DNA from: Amphirosellinia nigrospora
Taxonomy: Eukaryota > Ascomycota > Sordariomycetes > Xylariales > Xylariaceae
Assembly: GCA_004123355.1 (NCBI GenBank)
Contig: SCHM01000004.1
Location: 1,798,001-1,862,000, forward strand
Direction of reading: 5' to 3'
DNA length: 64,000 nucleotides
A program made the position numbers and the translations under genes. The number at the start of each line of letters is the position of its first letter. The stretch's first letter is position 1. The notes under the pieces were generated by a model. That model worked only from the letters and a program-made list of their open reading frames with translations, was not told the DNA's origin and made no database searches. Positions 1 to 11,610 of this stretch are shown in pieces.

Positions 1-114
1 GAATTCACCAGCAAGTCAATCAACTACCCAGGCAGATTGCAATTCATTCAAACAGTATTCTTTCTAGTATTGATGATCGTATTAGTTTATGGTTTGTTAT
101 CACCATTCTGAGAA
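1..114 (+). CDS. possible C-terminal fragment of an unknown membrane protein
   Basis: Frame 1 is open from the first base to a TGA at 112-114, giving about 37 residues. The last 20 are strongly hydrophobic (core LVLMIVLVYGLL) and end in SPF. This could be the C-terminal membrane segment of a gene starting left of the window. It is too short to recognise and could be chance. No function is proposed. Confidence 0.2.
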
Positions 115-797
115 CAGCTTCGACTACCGTCTTGTTCTGTGATACAGCGCGGCGGTAAGTGTACTTCAGGCTACCTAGAGTGTGCTCGGACCAGATCGTA
201 TGAAATCGAAATTGAGGAAACCCAAAACAGAAACGTTACAGGGGCGCGGCTTCACTGCCAGTGCACGACCTACTCTTTTCAGTGGCACTAGGTACTACGA
301 TCCACCCATCTACATCTGCTACAGTGCACAGCATACGGCCATTCACGCCAACCGGTTTACGGGTCAAGGCCTGATAACGACAGGGTGTCTCTCTGCTGCT
401 GAGGTCCCGTCGACGAAATCCCAATCCCAATCCCACTCCCCCTGTTTGTTGCCCACCAAACAAGATGTGAGTAGCCGTTGCTGTGGCCTGCCATTGGTTA
501 TCGCGCATCTCCATCACACGCCTGCTGTCTTGTTGTATTGTACTGTATATCCACCGAGTCTGTCCCAATATTGCCCGCTCATAACACTTGTAATGTTTAC
601 ATGATTATATTGAATTTTCCGATTCTTGAGCAATACTCGGTGATAAACTCTCGGTCCTCAGGGGCCAGCCTTCTCGTTCGTGTTCCCTTCGTCTTTCATG
701 CTTATTTCGTCGGCTCTTTGGTCGCTGTTTTGGAAGCCGGCCTTTCTTCGAGGAGGAGCGAGACGCCATCTGCTAACTTAGCCATGTATATAGAATC
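115..797. other. spacer upstream of the chitin synthase
   Basis: No convincing coding sequence. It presumably holds the chitin synthase promoter and leader. I see no clear repeat or RNA gene. Confidence 0.4.
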
Positions 798-3700
798 ATG
801 TCTCTCCCTGAGAGGCCGGGGGCCCTGAGCCCGTCGTACGAGCAGCGCACTTCATACCGACAGTCTCCCGCGCGACGCAGTCGCCCAGCCGATGTCGAGA
901 CCGGAACCTACTATCCTGTGTCCGGTCGTCGCCCTAGCCAACACCAACGTGTCGCATCCGGAAATTCATTCGCCGAGACAATTCGAAACCCTGAGGTGAT
1001 TCCGGATAGACAACCCTTGTCACCAACAGATGAACCACTGCCTGATGGCGTTCCGACACGCAAAAGAAGTCTAATACGCCCCGAACGTAACAGAAAGACA
1101 GAGACACCCAAAACTACCACTACCGAAAGCATGCTGCTCAAATGGATACTCTTCCATCGTCAACGGGCAACGATCCGATTTACGAAGACGCGGAGAGTAG
1201 TGCCAAGCTATCGGGAGAACGAAGTTTGGCGCGACCTCGGATAGCTCGCCGCCACGGGAACGTAGTAGCGACTTGGAGAAGGCCAAAGCAAAAACTCATG
1301 CGTCGCGCCGCCGACGCTCCAGTGGCCATGCGACATCGAAGTTGGCAAAGGAATCGAAGCGGAACAAACCTAAAGAGATGATCCGACCTCCAAGTTTTTG
1401 GAATGGCTACTGTGCCCTCGTCACATTCTGGTGTCCCGATTTCATTCTTAAATGCTTTGGCTTTCGATCGAAGGAGCAGCGCAGAGCTTGGAGAGAAAAA
1501 ATGGGCCTCATCAGCATCATTTGTACCTCATGGCCTTTGTTGGGTTTCTGACCTTTGGTTTACCCAAGTAGTCTGCTCAACTCCTGGCGTTCGGCTTCAC
1601 ATTAATGACTTCCGATGGTTTCATGATATTCACGGGACTGCATATGATTTGACTAAATCGGCCCATCCTCCGCACCTGGCATTCCGCTGCGATCAGATGG
1701 CCGATATGCCAATGTCCTCTATGACATACCGGGTATGAGTTATGGCGGCCGAGATGGAAGTTTCATGTTCCAAAATGTGAACGGAAATGCAAAGGTCTTA
1801 TCACAGCCGCTGAGAAATCTCAGGTTCCCACCAATAGTGATGGTGACCTCGCCTGGTATTTCCCGTGTACTACGTTCGACCAAGACGGATCAACCAAGCC
1901 GAACTTTACTTCGCCCTATGGCCTAGGATGGTCATGTCACACCACCCAGAAAGCCCGAGACACGTTTATCTTGGGCTGAAGGGCATGACGTTTTCTTCAC
2001 ATGGGAGGACTTGAAGAACAACTCACGCAACTTAGTGTATATTCAGGCCAAGTTCTGGATTTGGATCTGCTGAACTGGTTTAACGAGACGATGTGAAAAT
2101 CCCCGACCGCTTCAAAGAGTTGAGGACAAGAGCACCGCGGCTAATGCTGCTATTCGTGGCGCGATGTGACTAGGCATTTTCCAATGCCGACGACAAGCAA
2201 CTTGCTGAATGCATGGAGGAAATTATCAAGGTTGGGACTGTAGACACAGAGACGGTTGGCTGCATTGCGTCCAAGTCGTCCTTTATGTGTCCCTGGCTCT
2301 TATTCTGGCGTGGTCGCCGCAAGGTTTGGCTTGGCACTCCTATTCAATGTTCTTCAGTCGCAAGTATGCGGCAGTCAAGACCTCACAAAGTGCAGATAAA
2401 AAGAAACGCAACCGTCAAATCGAGATTGGACTGAGGATAATACCGTGCTCCAGTGCGAATGCCCGGGATATCACAGCAGCTATGGTGGCTTGATAGGATC
2501 AGCAGCGTACTAGCGCTTTCTTGCCTACCACCTCTCGCTTCTCTGCTGTATATGCCCTGGTAGTGAAAGGAGTAGCCGGCCGCCATTGCCCACTACAATG
2601 CAAGCCAAGCGTCCACGGGGCTTTGCTTCACCCCAGTTCAATGTACAGGCAGGGAAATGACAGCAGAGCCAGCATGCTCAGGTCTGATACATATGGCAAC
2701 GCCGCGAGTCCATGGATGGCTACGTCCCGCTGGATTTATCCACGAGGCCGTGGTTCCTCAGCCGCCTTCTGACTACCACCATTGGCTTCCCCTGATCCAT
2801 TCCATCTGCTTAGTTACAGCCTATCTGAGGCGAGCTCGGCCTCCGAACTACGCTGGACTCGATTGCCATGACGATTATCCTAACAGCCACAGGTTATTCT
2901 CGTTATCTGCGACGGTCTCATTAAAGGAAAGGGTGAAGCGCTGTCCACTCCGGACGTCTGCTTGGGGATGAGAAAGACCACACAGTCTCCCCAACGAAGT
3001 TGAAGCATTTTTCCTATGTTGCTGTCGCCAGTGCTCAAAGAGGCACAACATGGCAAAGATCTACGTGGTCTACGACTATGGAGCTAAGTCTACTATCCCG
3101 GTAGATAAGCAGCAGAGGTGCCTATGATGCTTGTGAAGTGCGGCACTCCCGATGAAGCCACGAAGGCCAAGCCCGGCAACAGGAGAAAGCGCGACAGCCA
3201 AATCATCTTGATGTCGTTTCTCCAGAAGGTCATGTTTGACGAGCGCATGTCAGAGTTGGAGTATGAAATGTTCAACGGTCTGGAAAGTCACTGGCATTTC
3301 ACCCGATTTTTACGAAGCTGTCTGATGGTCGACGCCGATACAAGATCTCCCTGACAGCTTGACCCATGTTATGTGCCTTAGTACGGGATCCGATATTATG
3401 GGTTTATGTGGCGAAACGAAGATCGCCAACAAGAGCAGAGCTGGGTCAGCCATTCAGGTGTTGAGTACTTCATTTCTCATCATCAGTCGAAGTCCTTCGA
3501 ATCCGTCTTTGGCGGTGTTACTTGTCTGCCTGGCTGTTTCTGCATGTACCGCATTAAGCCCGAAGGCCCAGAATTCTGGTTCCCATTTTGGCCAATCCTG
3601 ATATCGTGGAACACTACTCGGAGAACGTAGTTGATACTTTACACACCAAGAACCTACTACTTCTAGGAGAAGATCGATATCTAACCACGCTCATGTTACG

Positions 3701-4521
3701 AACCTTCCCAAGCGCAAACAAGTCTTCGTTCCTCAGGCTGTTTGCAAGACGACCGTTCCAGACGAATTCAGCGTGCTACTTTCGCAACGTCGAAGATGGA
3801 TCAACTCGACTGTGCATAATCTAATGGAACTGGTTCTCGTCAAAGATCTTTGTGGCACTTTTGCTTTAGTATGCAATTTATCGTCTTCATCGACTTGATT
3901 GGTACTCTTGTACTGCCGCGGCTATCGCGTTCACCTCTATGTTGGTAAGCTCACCTTATTATTGCCAAACTCGCTTTCTATTACTAACAAGTCTATAGTT
4001 ATTATCTCCATTGTTGGGCGACGGTGCAAATTATTCCTCTTGTCCTCTTAGCGTTGATTCTTGGTCTACCTGCGGTTCTCATCGTAGTGACAGCTCACCT
4101 GGACGTATGTGATGTGGATGGCGATCTATCTCCTATCCCTTCCTATTTGGAACTTCGTTCTCCCTGCCTACGCCTTTTGGAAGTTGATGATTCTCCTGGG
4201 TGAACTCGAAAGACGGCAGGCGAAAGACGAAAAAGCCGGTATCGAGTAGAGGCGAGTTTGATAGCAGCAAAATTAAAGATGCGGAGATGGCCGAGTTCGA
4301 ACGCGAGCGTCGAACGCGAGATAACAACTTCTGGAGCTCACAGAAAGTGTTGCAGGTGCGGCAACTGGCCTAGAGGGCCCGGTACGCTATCTCAGCACCC
4401 ATACGACGATCAATACTATTCGGACATTGAGCACGTGGTCGTTATGGACACCAAATATCTTTTCAATCAGTGTCTTGCCATTGAGCTTATTTGGTCAAGG
4501 GAACAATGCCATTATCCATGA
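798..4521 (+). CDS. class IV chitin synthase (Chs3/ChsD type), frame broken many times in this sequence
   Basis: A membrane enzyme that polymerises UDP-GlcNAc into chitin at the plasma membrane. The start [19 protein letters not shown] and the order of segments match class IV enzymes: basic N-terminal tail (SLIRPERNR), first membrane region ([18 protein letters not shown]), long outer loop, second membrane segment near 2280, catalytic domain from about 2740, and C-terminal membrane segments near 3850-4200. Catalytic signatures are readable: MVDADT near 3327, [10 protein letters not shown] near 3525, [10 protein letters not shown] near 3670 and QRRRW near 3785. One canonical 54-bp intron lies at 3945-3998 with TACTAAC and TATAG. 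The frame changes about thirty times or more, almost always by one base, while the residues between slips stay conserved. This suggests indel errors more than an old pseudogene, but decay is not excluded. The 3' end is approximate. Confidence 0.8.
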
Positions 4522-7500
4522 CTGAACGACTGCTCTTTCTAGACATATAGGACGCAGCGGTATGGAATGGGCGCAACGGGGCTCTTTTTCCTTTTAAATT
4601 CTATACATGGCTATACTATACCAAAACTACCTATTTCATCAACCGTTCCATAGCACGTAGGTCAACAATGCTCATGTTACCCCATATCAACTTAAGACTT
4701 CAGTTAGCGCACTATATCGTCCCAATTAGATGGCAAGATGAGGTTGGCACACGAACTAAGCCACTGCAGTTAATAAGAGTCGCGAGCCTACTGCCTTGAT
4801 CGGCCATCTATCCAGCACTACCTAAGTAACACATAAGTACGGAAGTGGCACGACTAGACTAAAATACTCGATTGACGGGGTCCAAAACACGTTCTGCCTA
4901 CGTTAGTACTGAACACAACCCGACCCCAGACATGTCAGCCCATATAATATAATAAAAAGCACACGGCATGATCGGTATCACAGGTAAAGTACGTTAGGTC
5001 ACATGGGTACCGATACACCGTACGTATTATGAATTATAAGTAAGGTACTTTTGAATGTCTCAGGAGAAGGAAGCCATTTGTCGACTGTTTACTTCTATTA
5101 TGCCGAGTTAGGCCTTATCTGTAGACCGGTGAGCTTTCTTTCAATACTCATCCCCGCTTTCTCACCGGGCTTTATTAATACAGTAGGTAGAAATGACAAC
5201 AGGACGAGGAGTGTGTATCTGGTCGATCCTTGGCAGCAATTACAGACCGGAGCAAATCTCGAAAATCCTTCGTGATACATCAGAACCCCCACGGAGCATC
5301 CCACGCAGCAAAAGTACCAAAATTTATCGAGATTCCACCCTGCCCATTTACACACCAGCTCACGCCTTGTGGCTTTCCCTCTCGGGCGGGTGGTCGGTGG
5401 GTTTTACAAGTCTTTGCACGGCTAGCCGCCACTTTCCCGGGCACGTGAGTGAGGCTCGAGGAAAGCGGCCGTCGGCGGTTATACATACGAGCCTAAACGA
5501 TGTGTGGCGCTATGCCCCGGAGCACAAGTGAGGGTGAATCCATGCGGAATCATGGTTGCTTAACGCGGAGTGAACCGCTCTGCTGGGTCTAGCGGTTGGG
5601 AGTTCTACTTCTGCCGGAGCCAACAGTTGTCATTTGGTGCCCGAGCAGGCCTGAGAAATACCTGTCATATTCCAACACGGACGTCGCGTATCACTTGCGG
5701 CTGATTGTTGGCTGTTGTGGGCCCTCCCCCACTGCTACCATACGTTGGATGTGAAAGTATTCTGCATATAACAACAGTTGAAACGGAATAAAGCACTAGT
5801 CACCACGGTATCCCAGCCTGGATATTGACAAATACATCAATACACCGCACGTTAACACCAATAGCTCCCGAAGTGATATAGAGTCATATATCACGCAGCG
5901 GTATGGAAAGAGAAGAAGAGTACCTGATCTGTATGCATTGCGTTACATGGCAGTAGACGTGACTAATCAGCAATGAAATCTAATAGTCTATATCCTTGAC
6001 AGAAAACACACAGTGACGGCGACATCAAGCCAAACCCGCTACTCACGATGTCGGCATAGAGTTGAGTAACCATGGTAGACGAACTCTCGTCTCGTCACGC
6101 GCGGGGTGCGTTGCGATCTTGCAGATCCAGTGCACGCTCACGGTTGCGTGTGTGGCGCTGTGTCACCACTGAACCGCCCTCGAACCCGAGTCTCGGAAAT
6201 GACCAGCTCGCTGGGGTTCAACTGCTCGGGTCGATGCTCACAAAGGTGTGCTATCCGCTAATTGTAGCGTCCAGCCCCTTTATGCCGGCACCCGTGCCTC
6301 GAGTCCGGTTTTCTGGACAGTGGGTATTGAACGAAGTGGCGGTGGTTGGAGGTGTGTGTCGGTTCTAGGGCCCAGTCCAGTGGGATTGGAACCAAGTCGA
6401 AGAATGGACGGGTTGAGGCGTAGAATGCAAGTAAGCCAGCAGGTCAGCCAGCCTCTCTTACCAACGAGGCACTAACCGAGTTACCTTCCGTCACTATTAA
6501 CCAGCACAGTGAGAGTGATTGTCTCAAACTGCCTTCGCTCGCTACGCCCGCAACGCCTCGGCGGACCGTTCATCCTTCCCAACAGCACTCAACAAAGGCA
6601 TTCCCAGGTATTCTACTTGCAATCGAAGTCGAGTCGCATGATGACAGGTGCGTATTCACTCGGACCGTTGTTGGGGGCATAGTGGATATAAGTGACATGT
6701 CACTTATACTATATCAAACTAGGGTCATGCGGAAGACGCCCTCCAGCTACTCACCGGTAGGCGTACTCTCAACGCCGCCATCTATCTAAATTGTAAATAG
6801 AACATGCTAGGCCCTCAGTAAGCGGCTTATAATCTACGGCAGATTCAGCCATGGGAAGCACCCTATCTACCAATCGCAACTGCGAGAGGCCCCGGAACAC
6901 ACAAGGACAAGTCGTCCCCGAGCCATGGCTTCAAGTCAGAGATAGTTTGTTCGAACCGCCGGCCGGATCCTTGCTATTTAGGCCATGAGAATACGCTCGT
7001 GCAAAGCCATAGGCCGCGGCATCCAGGAGGTGACGGGTGGGTATGGGGGAGGGGGCCTCGGGCGTGCGTGAGATATTGATATGTGCCGGTCAAGGTTATT
7101 TCTGATGTGAGCAGACCTTGGTCCAGTGAAGCGCCGGCGCTTATCGAGGCTGTCAGTCAATATTACAGCATCTAGCAGCAGCCAAGCACAGCTACAGAAT
7201 GACGATGACGATAGATGTATACCGAATAGGGGTCGTGTATATCGCGGTGCGTTGGTGATGCTATTACTAGATATATTGTATTCGCCTTGGTTGATAGGTT
7301 TGCAGAGATACACACACGTTCGGTGTTCAAATTCGAGATACGACGTCGATGCCTACGTAGGTAGTGTAAGTACCCAAGCGGAGACGATTAATAAGGTAGC
7401 GACGGCGTCGCATCAGATGTGACCAACATCCCAACGTCTAACGTACGGATAGGGGATAGGTCGCCGTATTAGTCGGGCGGGTCGGTCGGTACCTTGGTCC

Positions 7501-8816
7501 CCTGTAATGCAAGGTTACAAGGTTGGAGGGGAAGACCCGCTATTCGCCATTATCTGGCTGACCCTGCCCTGACCCTGTTCCGTCATGTTGGTCCATGTCC
7601 CCCACCGACATGTCCCTCGTTGAAGAGGTTCTGGAGAGAGGTCGGCTGCCTATGTCGAGCCAATCATCCCAATCAGCTGGCCTAACTCTGCTTGCGCTAG
7701 GCCATCTCCAGCCCTCTGCATTCCCACCATTCCCACTGCTTCTACTTACGGCTGTATCCTGTATCCTCTCCTGCACCTGCACCCCGTGACCAGAACGACA
7801 CTTCAAGGTTCTCATTATCAAGCACGAGAGGCGAATAACCGTCACCGTTACCTCATTATTTATCTTATTAGCTCCAAGTATGCGGTTCTTTTTGTTAACA
7901 CGGCTCTCACACACGGCTGCCGCCTTTCTACTCTCGTTAAGAATAACAGGTACTTAGCTGTACTGATTACGCATCGACTGAACCTTAACTGCAACCCTGA
8001 TCCTTCGTATATTTCTCAGCTGCCCGGCTTTTGCCACACGTCCCGATTCATGTGAATCGACGCCGTACTCCTACAACACACACACGAGACTCCTTTCCCT
8101 TTCAACGCCAGGCCCTACATGCACTGCAACGGTGTACACTCCGGACAGACTCTGGACAGACTCTGGAAGCTGCATGCCCTGGTACGTCGACCATTGTTTG
8201 ATCGACGCTGGGCATTTACTTGCGGCCAATATCGTCAGCCCCTATTAGGCCCTGTTGGAGTACATATCTACCCAGAGCAGGACCCAGAGCCTACGTGTTA
8301 AGGACTAGGTTAGGCCGGCTGAACCATCCCAAACGAGTCGCCAGCAGAAGATCGTCGCTCCCGCAGTTTCCCCATCAGCCCTAGCCACCCAGCCAGACTG
8401 CCTGTCAGACGCCTACATCCTTTGTATGAGCATTTTTATAACAGCTAGATCTCGGCAGACTAGTTGCTCCCAACACTATATACCGTATCTAGGTCTTTTC
8501 ATACTTGTAGGCCGTAGTGTATCCCATTTCTCGTGTGCGAAAGATACATTACGCTATCCGCAGGGTTTCAGCAGTCGTGCAAGCCTGCGTCAAGTGGCAA
8601 AGCGGAACATGCATCGTTGATGATCTGGAAAAGCAACGTCTTCTACATATGCTAGAGGCTAGGAGGCTTGGCTAGTATTCCTCATCATTACAGCTCTTAG
8701 ACCGCCCGAGACACTTAGTCTGGTACCGATAACCTGGCTCGTGGTCTTCTTCATCTGGTCACGGCGGCCCGATAGACCAGTGCCGTATACCGTGTCCGCT
8801 CTACTTATTAAAAACA
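4522..8816. other. 4.3-kb region with no recognisable gene
   Basis: Only short ORFs under about 125 codons on both strands, none resembling a known family and none with paired splice signals. The indel density in the adjoining chitin synthase means a fragmented gene here could be missed. The right part presumably includes the promoter and leader of the WD40 gene. Confidence 0.35.
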
Positions 8817-10821
8817 ATGCGCACTCAAAATCAACTGCCCAGCTCTCCCTCCTTGGAGCCCGATCGTCCTATCGCCGAAGGAGATGTATCCCAGAGTCAC
8901 TCCGTTGGATTGACTACAAACACCTCGTCTCATCATCTAATTACTACGAATCACGAGGACCTGCAGAGCTCTGGGCCTGCTTCCTTGCTTTATCTCCCCG
9001 CTCATGCGCAGATTCACCACCACTCAACTGGAGAAGGGGTTAGCGAAGCTGAGGCGACTGATGAGGAAGAGAACATCGACGATGATATGGTAGATGTTGA
9101 GGAAGGCGGTGTTCCTTTATATGATATCGACATGGAAGAAACGTACGACCAGCTACCCACCCCACCGCTACAAGATACGCTACCAGCATTTGAACTTGCC
9201 GGTGGCTCTATAAACAATCTAGCTCCTCAAATATTTTTGCCCACGCCGGCCGATCCTTTCATTGGCCCGGTCATCGTCGGTTCTCCTCAGCAGGCATCAG
9301 AGCAGGACGTGGACGATCAAGATGCCCTCGATTTTGACGCTGATGGGTTCGAACCTCACCCCTCTTCTTAAATAATGCCAATCAAGGCATTCTTATGCCC
9401 GATAATCATAATTGCTTTGATTTTCTGAGACTCTGGCGAAGGTACAAAAGCGAAACCAATTGAAAGATATAAAAGATAGCCCCCACAACGCGATTAGCAT
9501 AACGGAGGTAAAACAGCCGAGGATTACCTACGATGACCTAAAAGGCGACGAGTACGATCTACAAGGCATCAACTGGCAACACATAGGTGTGACCAGGAGC
9601 TCGGCACGAAAATGTCGCGTTAAAACTTTTCGGAATTATACTAATAAGCCCAATTCAGATACCTGGAATCCCTCCATCCCTGATAGACTACTTACTCGCT
9701 ACGAAAACTATTTTCGATTTCGAAGCATGGATTTACGATCAGATGTACGTCTACTACACTTTCAACTCCGCAACATCATGGGTTGCGCCTCGCGGACGGC
9801 TGTGTATTATCCCTGCGTATCTGGCACCGTCCGAAGGTTGGACCCTACTACTGGGGATGTTAAAACTGCCATGAAGTTTAAAACCACCGATGATGCCCAG
9901 GTTTCTACGATAGCGGCGGAGGAGGGCATGTTAGTCACAGGCAGTTTCTACGGGACATATCGCTATCGCTCCCTGGAGACAGAAGACGAGTCATTATACT
10001 ACGATGGGCGTCTTACCGATCATGTTAGTGGTATTACCAACCATGTCCAAGTTAATTCGTCTCGCTATTCATACACACCTGTAGCAGCATTTGCCTCCAA
10101 CGATTATGGTTACCGAATGGTGGATCTAGTTAGGAACGAGACTATTCTTGACAGGATGTATGATTACGCGCTTAATTGCACTGCCCTTAGTCCCGACAAG
10201 AGACTCCGGGTGATGGTCGGTGATCTGCAAGAAGTTCTAATTACAGAGGCTGAAACAGGCGAAATCCTTCAAAAACTTAAGGGGCATAGAGACTTTGGGT
10301 TTGCTTGTGATTGGGCACCGGATGGCTGGACTGTAGCCACTGGTAATCAAGACAAAAGCATTCGGATTTGGGACGCTCGGAAGTGGAACAATAGTCAAGG
10401 CAAAAGCACCAGTGTCAGTGAAATCCGGACCGAAATGGCGGGCGTTCGCAGCCTACGATTTTCACCACTCGGCTCCGGGAAACGGTTACTCCTCGCAGCT
10501 GAGGAAGCAGACGTAATCAACATCATCGATGCGCAAACTTTCAACTCCAAACAAACAATCGACGTCTTCGGCGAACTTGCCGGTGTATCTTTTACCAGTG
10601 CTGGCCAAGAGGTTATAGCTCTATCGAGTGACCCAGTACGTGGAGGAGTACTATGTCTCGAACGGTGCGATTATGGTGCGGAAGACACATTTGAGTACAC
10701 ATCTGAACAGGGTTACGACTGGTTACCAACACCTCAGCAAGTTGTGAACCATCCTGGAACGCAAGTAACACTGACACAGAAACGACGACAAGCCGCCATG
10801 GCAGAAGACTGGCTCTTTTAA
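8817..10821 (+). CDS. WD40-repeat protein, fungal C2A9.03-like family
   Basis: A beta-propeller protein of about 668 residues of unknown role, resembling a fungal family related to fission yeast SPAC2A9.03. The first 185 residues are acidic and low in complexity (EEENIDDDMVDVEEGG). A short conserved region follows (NHNCFDFLRLWR), then the family motif DLQGINWQHIGVTRSSAR and DYFRFR-like YENYFRFRSMDLR. WD-type blades come after it; the clearest is GHRDFGFACDWAPDGWTVAT followed by DKSIRIWD. The end is EDWLF. I chose the ATG at 8817 because it opens the acidic region in frame. Two one-base slips (missing bases near 9365 and 9450) separate the N-terminal and propeller frames, and no intron fits there. 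The function is not inferred beyond a scaffold. Confidence 0.8.
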
Positions 10822-11610
10822 TGGAGAAGAAACGCCCAGAACAGCATTTAAATGCATATGGTGAATAAGCGTTTGGAATGAGTGGCATTGTCAGACCTTT
10901 GGACACCTTCATTTCCCCCTTGCCCATTATAATACCCCCGCCACGTTGTCACCGTGTGTGCAGGTGAAGGCATGCGTTTCTAGTCTTGGCGAATCAAATA
11001 CTAGATAAAAAGGCTCCACGTAGGGACGCACAGAGGCGCTGTGATATTGGATATTTTTGCGTGGAATCGTACGGAGGTTCCTATTGGGACCTCGCCGAGT
11101 CTTGGGAATTAATTGCTATGAATAGATTTCATTTAGTAACACATATAATACGTACGCAAATAGTTAGGAGTAGACGATTTGAACTGGCATTCCTGCTTGC
11201 AAATGTATCTTTTCGCCTAATTAAAGCTTGCTTGCCATGTACCCCCTTTTTCGGATAGTACAGTAATCCTTTTGGCTCATACACCTCACGGCGCTTCCTT
11301 AGGTATTCAGTCTCCCTGTTAACCCCTATGGTCAGTTCCTTTCGTACGTATGATATAAAGTGGGGTCTTTCAGCTTGTAGCAGACCACTCTTGAAAAGAA
11401 GCTGCTCGACAGACCGCACAAATAATTGGATTGTACTGCCGCTCTGTATATCAATCTATAAAAATAAAAATAAGATCAGGATGTCTAAACTCTTTAGAGG
11501 TACATATTAATCTCCTAGGGAGTCTCTTTATATTCCCTTTTATACATATGGTAATCCCTTCCTTCACCTAGCCCCCACATAACTTTGCTAAAGGGGCTTG
11601 TTCGGTGCAC
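10822..11610. other. convergent 3' spacer between WD40 gene and lipase
   Basis: Both flanking genes end here, so it should hold two terminator and poly(A) regions. It is AT-rich near 11450-11560. No gene seen. Confidence 0.4.

Noticed and set aside
798-4521. RIP (repeat-induced C-to-T mutation) as the cause of the broken chitin synthase
   Set aside because: The breaks are one-base indels, not stop codons from C-to-T changes, and GC content and conserved residues are preserved.
5634-5648. A TGGTGCC word that recalls a primer-binding site of LTR elements
   Set aside because: No flanking long terminal repeats and no polymerase or capsid frames nearby; no such element is supported in the window.
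7540-7914. 124-codon minus-strand frame
   Set aside because: Low-complexity composition with no family resemblance; likely chance ORF.
9360-9470. An intron explaining the frame change in the WD40 gene
   Set aside because: The intermediate frame encodes plausible family sequence (NHNCFDFLRLWR), and no GT-AG pair with a branch site restores both sides; two missing bases fit better.
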